In this document: positions 26,463-37,004 of the stretch, piece by piece
How positions within the stretch are numbered: position 1 is the first letter of the stretch
Layout of the letters: each line of letters opens with the position of its first letter
NCBI RefSeq assembly: GCF_900104265.1
Contig: NZ_FNJJ01000013.1
Location: 1-64,000 of the forward strand
Direction of reading: 5' to 3'
Length of the DNA: 64,000 bases
Origin: Ectopseudomonas guguanensis
Lineage (GTDB): Bacteria > Pseudomonadota > Gammaproteobacteria > Pseudomonadales > Pseudomonadaceae
Made by a program: the position numbers and the translations under genes
Notes under the pieces: model-generated
What the model saw: the letters and a program-made list of their open reading frames with translations, nothing else
What the model was told of the DNA's origin: nothing
The model's database searches: none

Positions 26463-28912
26463 CCGCCATCGAATACTTCGTCGCCATTGACCGCGATGTC
26501 CTGCACGGCGCCGCCGCGCGTGCCTGTGAACGTATCGCGCCGACCTGGCCGCTGGATCGTCTGATCGCCGTCAGCCCGCTGTGGGAGCGGCGCCAGCAGC
26601 GCTGGTCCGAGGTCGCCGAGCAGCTCTGGCGGCGCGCCGGCAGCCGGCTCACCCTGGCGGCCGAGGACTATCGCCAGGCCTGGGCGCAGGGGCAGATCGG
26701 CGAGCACCACTTGCACCAGGTGCTGATCGACAACCCGCATGGCTGGACGGTGGCGGATCTGCTGCAGGCGCTGCAGGCGGCAGACGAGGAGGGCCGTGGC
26801 CTGCCGCTGCTGGAGGACATGGCCGATGCCGAGATCGCGCTGCCAGGCTGGCCGACCCTGATCACCCAGCAGATCGGCCAGTGCTGCGCCGCCTGGTTCG
26901 ACGAGGCGCAAGCCGACTGGCATGTCGAACGCCAGGGCGGCCTGTATCAGGCCTGGCGCAAGGCCATGCAGGACGACCGCGGCCTCAGCGTGCTCAGCGC
27001 CTGTCGCGACCTGAGTGGACGTATCGCCGAGCTGCCGTTGCAGCCGCAGGCGGCGCTGGAGGTAGCGGTGCAGCGTCTGGGGGTGACGGTCGACGAGCTG
27101 GACGAATGGTTCGACTGCCTGTTGTTGCGCAGCCTGGGCTGGGCCTCCTGGTGCGCCTATCGGCGCTGGCAGGCGCGCCAGGAGGGTGGCGACGACGCCA
27201 CGCTGCTCGAACTGCTGGCCATCCGCGCAGCCTGGGAATGGCTGGTGGACGACCGTCGGCGTGGTCCCGGCAGTCGTTGGAGCGCCTGGCGCGAGGCCTG
27301 GCAGGCCGGCCGCAGCCGCCAGCCGTCGCATGCCTGGCAGGCGCTACAGCTGTGGCAGCGCGCCGAGGAGCTGGCCTGGCAGGAGCACCTGCAGCGTCTG
27401 CTGCGCCCGCGCTCGGCGCAGCCCATGGTGACGGAGCAGGTGCTGGCCAGGGTCTATTTCTGCATCGATGTGCGCTCCGAGCCGCTGCGCCGTGCCCTGG
27501 AGGAGGTTGGCCCGCAGCTGCAGACCGGTGGTTTCGCCGGCTTCTTCGGTCTGCCGATCGCCTATACGCCACTCGGTACCGCAGCCACCCGGCCGCAGCT
27601 GCCGGGACTACTGGCGCCGCAGCTGAGCGTCGGCGACAGCTGCGGTGACGTGGCCTGCGACGCCCAGCTGGCCGGGCGGCGCCAGGCGCGACTGGCGCGT
27701 CAGGGGCGCTGGCGCCTGTTCGAGCGTCTGCCGGCCTCGGGTTTCACCCTGGTCGAGTCCCTCGGCCTGGGGTACGCCGCAGCACTGCTCGGGCGCACCG
27801 GGGGCTGGCTGCGCGGCCCGGCGCCGGCCGAGCGTGGCGGCCTGAAGGCCGCCGAGTGGCAGCGGCTCAGCCCGGTGCTGGCGCCGCTGGCCGCGGATGA
27901 GCGGGTGCAACTGGCTGCGCGCATTCTGCGGGCGATGGGGCTGACGCGGGATTTCCCGCCGCTGGTCCTGTTGCTCGGTCACGGCAGCCAGAGCGCCAAC
28001 AACCCGCAGGCAGCCGGACTGGATTGCGGCGCCTGCTGCGGGCAGAGCGGCGAGGTCAATGCGCGGGCGCTGGCCGAGTTGCTCAATGACCCGCTGGTAC
28101 GGCAGGGGCTGGCCGGGCAGGGAATCTCCATGCCGGCCGACTGCCAGGTGCTGTCGGGCCTGCACAACACCACCACCGACGAGGTGCAGGTGTTCGCCAG
28201 CCAGGCGCTGCCAGCGGCCCTCGCGCCGACCTGGCAGTGGCTGCGCCAGGCGCTGGATAGCGCCGGGCACAGGGTACGCCAGGCACGGGCGGCGCGCCTG
28301 GGCCTCGGTCATCTCGATGAGCGACCTGAGCGCCTGCTGGCTGCGCTGCGCCGGCGCGGCCATGACTGGGCGCAGACGCGACCCGAATGGGGCCTGGCCG
28401 GCAACGCCGCCTTCATCGCGGCGCCGCGGGCGCGCAGCCGCGGCCTCGACCTTCAGGGGCGCGCCTTCCTGCACGACTACGACTGGCGGCTGGACGAGGG
28501 CGGCAAGGTGCTGGAGCTGATCATGACGGCGCCGATGGTGGTGGCGCACTGGATCAACCTGCAGTACCTCACCTCGACCACCGACAATCAACGCTTCGGC
28601 AGTGGCAACAAGGTGCTGCACAACGTGGTGGGCGGCAATATCGGGGTATTCGAGGGCAATGGTGGCGACCTGCGCATCGGCCTGGCGCGGCAGTCGCTGC
28701 ATGATGGCGAGCGCTGGCTGCATCGGCCGTTGCGCCTGAGCGTGATCATCGCCGCGCCGCGCTCGATGATCGATCAGGTGATCGCCAGCCATCAGGTGGT
28801 GCGTGAGCTGGTCGAGCACGGCTGGCTGCACCTGCTACGCCTGGATGACTGCTCCGAAATCCCGCTGCAGCGTCGCGATGAGCGGGGCTGGCAGCCACTG
28901 CTGAGGTACTGA
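26459..28912 (+). CDS. dabA: DabA, carbonic-anhydrase-like subunit of the DAB inorganic-carbon pump
   Basis: An 817-residue cytoplasmic protein of the DUF2309 family that converts CO2 to bicarbonate vectorially at the membrane with DabB. The beta-carbonic-anhydrase-like zinc site is complete: Cys335 and Asp337 in YFCIDVRSE, His508 in LLGHGSQ and Cys523 in GLDCGACCG. The spacings 2, 171 and 15 equal those I recall for Halothiobacillus DabA2 (C351, D353, H524, C539). The start overlaps the dabB stop (ATGA). In a heterotroph the pump probably supplies bicarbonate for carboxylases at ambient CO2. Confidence 0.93.
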   Translation: MTAIEYFVAIDRDVLHGAAARACERIAPTWPLDRLIAVSPLWERRQQRWSEVAEQLWRRAGSRLTLAAEDYRQAWAQGQIGEHHLHQVLIDNPHGWTVADLLQALQAADEEGRGLPLLEDMADAEIALPGWPTLITQQIGQCCAAWFDEAQADWHVERQGGLYQAWRKAMQDDRGLSVLSACRDLSGRIAELPLQPQAALEVAVQRLGVTVDELDEWFDCLLLRSLGWASWCAYRRWQARQEGGDDATLLELLAIRAAWEWLVDDRRRGPGSRWSAWREAWQAGRSRQPSHAWQALQLWQRAEELAWQEHLQRLLRPRSAQPMVTEQVLARVYFCIDVRSEPLRRALEEVGPQLQTGGFAGFFGLPIAYTPLGTAATRPQLPGLLAPQLSVGDSCGDVACDAQLAGRRQARLARQGRWRLFERLPASGFTLVESLGLGYAAALLGRTGGWLRGPAPAERGGLKAAEWQRLSPVLAPLAADERVQLAARILRAMGLTRDFPPLVLLLGHGSQSANNPQAAGLDCGACCGQSGEVNARALAELLNDPLVRQGLAGQGISMPADCQVLSGLHNTTTDEVQVFASQALPAALAPTWQWLRQALDSAGHRVRQARAARLGLGHLDERPERLLAALRRRGHDWAQTRPEWGLAGNAAFIAAPRARSRGLDLQGRAFLHDYDWRLDEGGKVLELIMTAPMVVAHWINLQYLTSTTDNQRFGSGNKVLHNVVGGNIGVFEGNGGDLRIGLARQSLHDGERWLHRPLRLSVIIAAPRSMIDQVIASHQVVRELVEHGWLHLLRLDDCSEIPLQRRDERGWQPLLRY

Positions 28913-28923
28913 GGCGTCTGCCT

Positions 28924-28957
28924 GCCGCGGTTGCCCTGCGTTGCGGGGCAGCCGCGG
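28924..28957. terminator. GC-rich hairpin between convergent genes
   Basis: CCGCGGTTGCCC pairs with GGGGCAGCCGCGG through about 11-12 bp around a short loop. It has no T-run but sits exactly between the dabA stop (28912) and the convergent ridA-like stop (28964). Confidence 0.5.
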
Positions 28958-28963
28958 TGCGGC

Positions 28964-29359
28964 TCAATCCGGCAGCCTGGCGATCACCTTGATCTCGAAG
29001 TCGAAGCCGGCCAGCCAGGTCACGCCAATGGCCGTCACCGTCGGATAGGGCGCTTCGCCCCAGTAGTCGGCTGCCACCTCCCAGAGGGTTTCGAACCTGG
29101 TGTGCGGGTCGACCATGAAGATGGTGGTGTCGACCACGTCCGCGAAGCTGCACCCAGCCTCGGCGAGGATCGCGTCGAGATTGGCGAAGGTGCGCCGCAC
29201 CTGGTCTTTCAGGTCCGGTTCCGGTGAGCCGTCCATGCGGCTGCCGACCTGGCCGGAGACGAACAGGAAGCCGTTGGAGCGAATCGCCGGCGAGTAGCGA
29301 TGACGTTCGTACAGGGCGTGGCGTTCGGCCGGGAACACCGCATCACGTTTGTTGCTCAT
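28964..29359 (-). CDS. RidA/YjgF-family protein
   Basis: A 131-residue trimeric RidA-superfamily protein, which usually hydrolyses reactive enamines/imines. Typical features are RYSPAIRSNGFLFVSGQVG at the start, FANLDAILAEAGCSFADVVDTTIFM in the middle and the strand ending VIARLPD, whose Arg corresponds to the substrate-binding Arg in RidA. The sequence is a Rid subgroup, not the archetypal RidA. ATG 29359 is preceded by GGAGGCAACA; a longer in-frame start lies over the divergent LysR gene. It is divergent from that regulator with 138 bp between, so control by it is likely. Confidence 0.87.
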   Translation of the reverse strand: MSNKRDAVFPAERHALYERHRYSPAIRSNGFLFVSGQVGSRMDGSPEPDLKDQVRRTFANLDAILAEAGCSFADVVDTTIFMVDPHTRFETLWEVAADYWGEAPYPTVTAIGVTWLAGFDFEIKVIARLPD

Positions 29360-29497
29360 TGTTGCCTCCGTGGGGCCTGCGTGGCCCGCTGTTGTCGATG
29401 GCGCCACTTTAGGAGCCCGGCGGGAGTGGATAAACGAGCAACTCTGGTCATGACTGTTTGTAGAATCCAAACAATCTACGGCTGAGAGAGACGAGCA

Positions 29498-30415
29498 ATG
29501 GACCGTTTCGATGCGATGCAGGCCTTCGCCCGGGTGGTGGAAACCGGCAGTTTCACCAAGGCGGCTGCGACCCTGCACATGAGCAGGACCAGCGTGACCC
29601 AGCTGGTGCAGCAACTGGAGGCGCGGCTGCGCGTGCGCCTGCTCAACCGCACCACGCGCAAGGTCAACGTCACGGCCGATGGCGCCGCCTACTACGAGCG
29701 CGTGGTGCGTCTGCTGGCGGATGTCGACGATGCCGAGACCAGCCTGTCCAGCGCCTCACTGACCCCGCGTGGCCGCCTGCGCGTGGACGTGCCCAGCCCC
29801 TTCGCGCGCATGCTGCTGATCCCGGCACTGCCGGCCTTCTACGCACACTATCCGGAAATCCAGCTGACCCTGGGCGTGAGCGACCGCCTCGTCGACATCA
29901 TCGGCGAGAACGTCGACTGCGTGGTGCGCGGTGGCGAGATTACCGATCAGTCGCTGATCGCACGACATATCGGTGATTTGCAACTTGGTATCTATGCCAC
30001 GCCGGGCTACCTGCAGCGAGCGGGAGTGCCGGCGCATCCGCGCGAACTGGAAGACAGCGGCCACAGTACCGTGGGGTTTCTCTGGTCACGCACCGGCAGG
30101 GCCTTGCCCTATGCCATGCACCGTGGCGAGGAGCGTATCGAGGCGCAGGGCCGTCCGCTGCTGATCGTCGACGACGGCAACGCCTACCTGGCTGCCGGGC
30201 TGGCGGGCCTCGGCATGCTCTGGCTGCCGCATTACATGGCCAGACCGCATCTTGCCAGTGGCGAACTGCTGCGCCTGTTCGACGACTGGCAGATGACGCC
30301 GATGCCGATGTACCTGGCCTTTCCGCCGAACCGCCATGTCAGCGCCAAGCTGCGGGTGTTCATCGACTGGGTGGTGCAACTGATGGCCGAACATGCGCCG
30401 CTGCAGGGGCATTGA
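29498..30415 (+). CDS. LysR-family transcriptional regulator
   Basis: A 305-residue regulator of the CrgA/AaeR-like branch. The N-terminal HTH reads MDRFDAMQAFARVVETGSFTKAA..., with LHMSRTSVTQLVQQLEARL as recognition region, followed by the RTTRKVNVTADG hinge. The effector domain begins around residue 90 (GRLRVDVPSPFARMLLIPAL). It is divergent from the RidA-family gene. The likely role is control of that gene plus itself; the ligand is unknown. Confidence 0.88.
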   Translation: MDRFDAMQAFARVVETGSFTKAAATLHMSRTSVTQLVQQLEARLRVRLLNRTTRKVNVTADGAAYYERVVRLLADVDDAETSLSSASLTPRGRLRVDVPSPFARMLLIPALPAFYAHYPEIQLTLGVSDRLVDIIGENVDCVVRGGEITDQSLIARHIGDLQLGIYATPGYLQRAGVPAHPRELEDSGHSTVGFLWSRTGRALPYAMHRGEERIEAQGRPLLIVDDGNAYLAAGLAGLGMLWLPHYMARPHLASGELLRLFDDWQMTPMPMYLAFPPNRHVSAKLRVFIDWVVQLMAEHAPLQGH

Positions 30416-30457
30416 GCGCGACCCTGTGGCGTGTTCGGCAGGGCGCCCGGCTGCGCC

Positions 30458-30736
30458 TCAGTCGCGAAAGAACACCTGGATCAGGTGATAGCCGAACTGC
30501 GTCTTCACCGGGCCGTGCACTTCCCGCAGGGGCTTCTTGAAGATCACCTGATCGACCGCCCGCACCATCTGCCCGGGACGCACTTCGCCGAGGTCGCCGC
30601 CTTTCTTGCCGGAAGGGCAGGTGGAGTGCTTGCGCGCCAGCACGTCGAAGGCTTCGCCGGCAGCGATGCGCTTTTTCAGGGCGGCCGCTTCCGCTTCGGT
30701 CTTGACCAGGATGTGGCGGGCCATTGCCTTTGCCAT
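30458..30736 (-). CDS. ppiC: peptidyl-prolyl cis-trans isomerase C (parvulin)
   Basis: A single-domain parvulin of 92 residues, the size of E. coli PpiC, with no signal peptide. The family pattern is complete: RHILVKTEAEA at the start, FDVLARKHSTCPSGKKGGDLG, and the closing GPVKTQFGYHLIQVF, with two conserved histidines at the ends of the fold. ATG 30736 follows GAGGACC. The longer reading in this frame crosses the pilus ATPase gene antisense and is rejected. It converges on the LysR gene and is divergent from the pilus ATPase. Confidence 0.9.
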   Translation of the reverse strand: MAKAMARHILVKTEAEAAALKKRIAAGEAFDVLARKHSTCPSGKKGGDLGEVRPGQMVRAVDQVIFKKPLREVHGPVKTQFGYHLIQVFFRD

Positions 30737-30886
30737 TGATGGGGTCCTCAATTCTGTCAGGGCGCTATTGTGCCAGCATTCGTCGCGCCAGCAGAATGGC
30801 GTCAATTTTATGGGTCGTGCCTGATCCGCGACGCGGGCGAAACATGGCCTATGGTATTTCAATCGTGCCTTACGGAAAGCGCCGCC

Positions 30887-32107
30887 ATGGATCTCCACGC
30901 AATGCTGAAAATCCTCTCCACTCAGGATGGCTCCGATCTGTACCTGTCCACCGGTGCGCCGCCCTGCGCCAAGTTCAATGGCGTGCTCAAGGCGCTCAGT
31001 CAGGAGCCGATGAAGGCGGGCGACGTGGCGGCCATCGCCGATTCGATCATGGATAGCGCGCAGCGCGAGGAGTTCGAGCGCGAGCTGGAGATGAACCTGG
31101 CCATCTCGCTGGCCGGCGTGGGGCGCTTTCGCATCAACATCTTCAAGCAGCGCAACGAGGTGTCCATCGTCGCGCGCAACATCAAGCTGGACATCCCGCG
31201 CTTCGAAGACCTCAAGCTGCCCGAAGTGCTGCTCAGCACGGTGATGGAAAAGCGCGGCCTGGTGCTGTTCGTCGGCGGCACCGGCTCGGGCAAGTCGACC
31301 TCCCTGGCGGCGCTGATCGACTACCGCAACCGCAACAGCGGCGGGCATATCATCACCATCGAAGACCCGGTGGAGTACGTGCATCGGCACAAGAAGTCGA
31401 TCATCAATCAGCGCGAGGTGGGCGTGGACACCCGCAGCTTTCATGCGGCGCTGAAGAACACCCTGCGCCAGGCGCCGGACGTGATCCTGATCGGCGAGAT
31501 CCGCGACCGGGAAACCATGGAGCACGCCCTGGCCTTCGCCGACACAGGGCACCTGGCAATCTCCACGCTGCATGCCAACAACGCCAACCAGGCGCTGGAC
31601 CGCATCATCAACTTCTTCCCCGAAGACCGCCGTCCGCAGTTGCTCAACGACCTGGGCAACAACCTCAAGGCGTTCGTCTCCCAGCGTCTGGTCAAGACCG
31701 TCGACGGCAAGCGCCGGGCGGCGGTTGAGGTGATGCTGGGTACGCCGACGGTGCGCGACCTGATCAAGCGCAACGAGTTTTCCGAGCTCAAGGAAATCAT
31801 GGAGAAATCCAAGAACCTGGGCATGCAGACCTTCGACCAGGCGCTGATCGACCTGGTACACGAGGGCGCCATCGACGAAGAGGAGGCGGTGAAGAACGCC
31901 GATTCGGCGAACAACGTGCGCCTGAAGCTCAAGCTCTATCGCGACAACCCGGCCAATGCCAGGCCGGCACCGGCCGCGGCAGCACCGGTGGCAGCGCCCG
32001 TTGCGGCGCCCAAGGCCGCCTCGGCAGGCGATTGGGGGCTGGAGCTGAAACTCGAGGATATCGAAGAGGAGCTCCCACCGGAGGACCCGGGGCGGCAGGG
32101 CATCTAG
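30887..32107 (+). CDS. PilT/PilU-family type IV pilus retraction ATPase
   Basis: A 406-residue hexameric ATPase. The N-terminal PAS-like domain (about 1-100) is followed by the RecA core: Walker A GGTGSGKST, Asp box TIEDPVEYVHRH, Walker B VILIGEIRDRETM and His box ISTLHANNANQALDRIINFF. Compared with PilU the last 45 residues are an unusual Ala/Pro-rich tail (ARPAPAAAAPVAAPVAAP) ending in an acidic segment. It is closer to PilU than to PilT in recalled alignments. No pilT is beside it, so it may be a third paralogue. Its stop overlaps the stop of the convergent gene. Confidence 0.85.
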   Translation: MDLHAMLKILSTQDGSDLYLSTGAPPCAKFNGVLKALSQEPMKAGDVAAIADSIMDSAQREEFERELEMNLAISLAGVGRFRINIFKQRNEVSIVARNIKLDIPRFEDLKLPEVLLSTVMEKRGLVLFVGGTGSGKSTSLAALIDYRNRNSGGHIITIEDPVEYVHRHKKSIINQREVGVDTRSFHAALKNTLRQAPDVILIGEIRDRETMEHALAFADTGHLAISTLHANNANQALDRIINFFPEDRRPQLLNDLGNNLKAFVSQRLVKTVDGKRRAAVEVMLGTPTVRDLIKRNEFSELKEIMEKSKNLGMQTFDQALIDLVHEGAIDEEEAVKNADSANNVRLKLKLYRDNPANARPAPAAAAPVAAPVAAPKAASAGDWGLELKLEDIEEELPPEDPGRQGI

Positions 32108-32847
32108 TCGCCGGGCTGGGGTTTGGGCAGGTAGGCCTGCTGCAGGCGCTGGCTGATGCCCTCCAGCTCCAGTTCTTCGATCGCCCTGCGCAGCTGTTCG
32201 ACCAGCTGCTCATCGCATTCCCTGGAGCAACCCAGGTACAGGCCGGTGCTGGCCAGCGACGGACTTCTGCGCAGGTTCCGCTCGCGGTAGGGGGAGTTAC
32301 CCCAGATGTACAGTGCCTCCGGCACGCCGGTGAACCAGGCGTCGATACGTCCCAGCACGAGCAGGTGGGTCGGGTTTTCGCCCAGCTTGAGCTGCACGAT
32401 CTGCTCGTCGCTGAAACCTTCGCGCTGCAGGATGCCCACCTGCGCGGTGCCCATGCCCACCCCGATGCGGCGATAACGCGCGCGGGCCCGGGCAAAATCC
32501 GCGACGGGCTCGTCGAGGCTGAAGAACGCGCGCTCGAGCTCCATGATCGGGGCGATCCAGGTGTAGAGCTGCTCTCGCTCGGGTGTGCGCGACAGGGGAA
32601 TGATCAGCATGTCCTTGCCCTTGCTCACGTTGGCCTGGGCACGCGGCCAGGGCTCCGCGACGATGCGGGTGAGCTTGCCGATGCGCGCCAGCGCCGCCAG
32701 CGTCACGTCCCCCACCATGCCGTGGCCGCCGGCGTATTGGTTCATCGCCAGCGGCGGCGCCTCCGGTATGTAGAGCCTGATAGGCTCATCGGCTGATGCA
32801 GCTCCGGCAACCAGCAAGACAAAGAGCAGGCAGAGGTGGTTGGGCAC
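32104..32847 (-). CDS. periplasmic solute-binding protein, family 3-like
   Basis: A probable exported protein of about 247 residues with a signal peptide (PNHLCLLFVLLVAGAASA-DEP). The mature part, EPIRLYIPEAPPLAMNQYAGGHGMVGDV, resembles the start of transporter-type binding domains found in stand-alone Pseudomonas proteins. Two Cys in GCSRECDEQ could form a disulfide. The start is uncertain: GTG 32847 has an AGGGTG site and gives a normal signal peptide, whereas the longest reading adds 25 residues. No permease or ATPase is near, so it may act as a sensor or have lost transport. Confidence 0.7.
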   Translation of the reverse strand: MPNHLCLLFVLLVAGAASADEPIRLYIPEAPPLAMNQYAGGHGMVGDVTLAALARIGKLTRIVAEPWPRAQANVSKGKDMLIIPLSRTPEREQLYTWIAPIMELERAFFSLDEPVADFARARARYRRIGVGMGTAQVGILQREGFSDEQIVQLKLGENPTHLLVLGRIDAWFTGVPEALYIWGNSPYRERNLRRSPSLASTGLYLGCSRECDEQLVEQLRRAIEELELEGISQRLQQAYLPKPQPGD

Positions 32848-32925
32848 TACGAACACCCTGTTGTCACGAGTGGCAGAAGTATAGAAGGCATTCGCGCAGG
32901 GTGTTCCGGCCCTGCCTGCCACGCG

Positions 32926-33879
32926 CTACTCGTACCGGACGCTGCGATTCCTTCCCTGGGCTTTCGCGGTGTAGAGGGCTTTGTCGGCTGCCGCCAGCAG
33001 GTGCTGCAGATACTCTGCGCATGGTTGCAGGCTGGCGATGCCGATGCTCACCGTGACCGATTCGTCGGCGACCTCCAGCGACCTGATCTGATCGTGCACG
33101 CGCTCGGCAATATCGCTGGCCTCATCGAGATCGGCGTCGGGCAGCCAGATCGCGAACTCTTCGCCACCGTAGCGCACCACGCCGTCGCCGCTGCGTACGC
33201 TGGCCAGAAGGCGCTGCGCCATGTCCACCAGGACGCGATCTCCCTCGGCGTGACCGAAGCGATCATTGATCTGTTTGAAATGATCGATATCGATCAGCAG
33301 GAGGCTGGCGCAAGCATGATCGCTGACGCTGCCGATCCATTGCTCGACATGCAATGAAAGCGCTCTGCGATTGCCCAGTGCAGTCAGTGGATCGGTATGG
33401 CTCAGTTGCGCGAGTTGCTCGGCCTCGCTCTTGATTTCCACCGCGTAGTCGGCCAACTGGGCATATGCGCCCTGCAGTGCCAGGTTGACCTTGGCCAGTT
33501 GCGCAGCGCTTTCCTGTGCCTGCTGGCGCGCCTTGAGCAGTTCCGCCTCGAAACGCTGACGGTCCTCGGCGACGAAGAACAGCCAGATCACTTCCGCGCC
33601 TCCATCGACCTCGCTGATGCGCGCGTTGGTCATGACGGGTATGGACTGACCGCTCGCTGCTCGCAACTGCAGGTAGATCTCGCTGAACTCGCCGTTGCGC
33701 AGGAGCAACGGCCAGGCGTGAGTTTGCAGGAAGATACGGCTGGCTGGCGGAAAGAACTGATCCATTTCGGCGGCCGAGGCCGCGCCCGCCAGGCGCCTGA
33801 AGTCGCTGTTGGCGTGCTTGATCCGGCCATTGCAATCGGTCACCAGCACCGGGCCAGGCAGGCGATCAAGGTAGAACAC
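32926..33879 (-). CDS. PAS-domain diguanylate cyclase
   Basis: A soluble 317-residue enzyme. An N-terminal PAS domain (about 1-110; GPVLVTDCNGRIKHANSDFRRLAG) is followed by a coiled coil (about 115-160) and a GGDEF domain (about 163-315). The active site is GGEEF in VRYGGEEFAIWLP, and the RSGD five residues before it is an intact RxxD inhibitory site. It should make cyclic di-GMP with product feedback. Its start overlaps the stop of the RsbQ-like hydrolase gene by 14 bp. In Bacillus RsbQ partners a PAS domain attached to a phosphatase, so here the PAS is the probable receiver of the hydrolase signal. Confidence 0.9.
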   Translation of the reverse strand: MFYLDRLPGPVLVTDCNGRIKHANSDFRRLAGAASAAEMDQFFPPASRIFLQTHAWPLLLRNGEFSEIYLQLRAASGQSIPVMTNARISEVDGGAEVIWLFFVAEDRQRFEAELLKARQQAQESAAQLAKVNLALQGAYAQLADYAVEIKSEAEQLAQLSHTDPLTALGNRRALSLHVEQWIGSVSDHACASLLLIDIDHFKQINDRFGHAEGDRVLVDMAQRLLASVRSGDGVVRYGGEEFAIWLPDADLDEASDIAERVHDQIRSLEVADESVTVSIGIASLQPCAEYLQHLLAAADKALYTAKAQGRNRSVRYE

Positions 33880-34693
33880 GTGCGCGTGCTCCCTTCAGGT
33901 AGCGATGCATGGCGGCACTCACCAGCTCGGGATGGCTCATGTGCGCGCAATGGCCGCTGACGTCCAGCGTGTTCAGGGTACTGTCCGCCAGCGCGGCATG
34001 CAGGTAGTCGGCGACTGCCATGGGTACCAGGGCATCGCGCTGGTGGTGCAGGATCAGGCTGGGCACCGGGCACTGCTGCAGCGCTGGACGAATGTCGGAG
34101 AAGAAGGTGGCCTGAGCGAACAGTCGGGCCATGACGGGGTCGGTCGAACAGAAACTGTCGGAGAGTTGCGTGGTGACGGCCGCATCCTCGTCGGCGGCCA
34201 CCAGCGGGGCAAACTGTTGGGCCCAGCCCAGGTAGTTGTGGGCCATCAGATCCAGCAGTCCCTCCAGGTCGCTGCGTTCGAACCCACCGTGATAGTCGGG
34301 CTGCTCGTTGAGAAAACAGGGCGAGGGGCCGAGGAGAATCAGCCGAGAGAACAGCCTGGGGCGTCTGATGGCCGCGAGAATGCCGATGCTGCAACTGATC
34401 GAGTGACCCACGAAGGTCAGATCGCCCGACAGTTCGAGGGCGTCGCAAACTTCCAGAAGGTCCTCTACGTATCCGTCCAGCTGGGCATAGCGGGCAGGCT
34501 GGAAGGCACTGGCATCGGAGCGCCCACTGCCGACATAGTCAAACAGCACCTGATGCTCGTGCTGGGTGAAGGCAGGTGTGACCTTGCTCCACATTTCCTG
34601 GCTGCAACCGAAGCCGTGGCCGTAGATGAGCGTTGGCGCGTCGGCCGCTTTCGCTCGCAAGCATTGAACGTTGTTGCGCTGGATGATGTTCAT
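33866..34693 (-). CDS. RsbQ-like alpha/beta hydrolase
   Basis: A 275-residue alpha/beta hydrolase close to Bacillus RsbQ and to plant KAI2/D14 receptors. Matching segments include HGFGCSQEMW, VLFDYVGSGRSD, ILLGPSPCFLN and FCSTDPVMARLFA. The nucleophile is Ser98 in GHSIS; the acid is expected in HHQRDALVP and the histidine in SGHCAHMSHP. ATG 34693 follows GAGGTGGC. The gene overlaps the PAS-diguanylate cyclase, so the two are co-translated. RsbQ is thought to bind or process a small hydrophobic compound and pass the signal to a PAS domain. The compound is unknown. Confidence 0.88.
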   Translation of the reverse strand: MNIIQRNNVQCLRAKAADAPTLIYGHGFGCSQEMWSKVTPAFTQHEHQVLFDYVGSGRSDASAFQPARYAQLDGYVEDLLEVCDALELSGDLTFVGHSISCSIGILAAIRRPRLFSRLILLGPSPCFLNEQPDYHGGFERSDLEGLLDLMAHNYLGWAQQFAPLVAADEDAAVTTQLSDSFCSTDPVMARLFAQATFFSDIRPALQQCPVPSLILHHQRDALVPMAVADYLHAALADSTLNTLDVSGHCAHMSHPELVSAAMHRYLKGARARVLP

Positions 34694-34803
34694 GCAGCCA
34701 CCTCGCCATTGCCGAGTCTGCCTTTGTGAGAACTCGGCTGCCATGTAGACGAAAAAATGGCGTCAGTATAGTGATTTTTCCGACGGGTGGCTTTTGCTTG
34801 CAG

Positions 34804-36759
<1,956 letters not shown>

Positions 36760-36912
36760 GGTCAGTCCTCGTCGTTCTTATCCCTTGGCTTCAGCTTAGT
36801 GCGTTCGGGGCATTTGACCTTTAACTCAGACGACCTTCGCTGCTATCGCACCGACCTTCTCATGGTTCCGAAACTCTGGATAAAACGACGGGGCGATACG
36901 CTGCAGTCCCTT

Positions 36913-36980
36913 GTAGGAGCGGCTTTAGCCGCGAAGATCGCGAATGAATCCGCCCCTACAGCCTGTAGGGTGGATCACCC
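36913..36980. repeat. REP elements of two types
   Basis: A GTAGGAGCGGCTTTAGCCGCGA unit with an inverted partner CGCCCCTAC (36913-36959) is followed by GTAGGGTGGATCACCC (36965-36980). Both start with GTAG and form hairpins. They occupy the 245-bp gap between aacS and liuE, which has no gene. Confidence 0.75.
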
Positions 36981-37004
36981 TTCACCGATCCCCCCCACGG
37001 CGCC

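Noticed and set aside
30737..31861. Extension of the ppiC frame to 467 residues
   Set aside because: It is antisense to the pilus ATPase. PpiC homologues are about 92 residues, matching the start at 30736.
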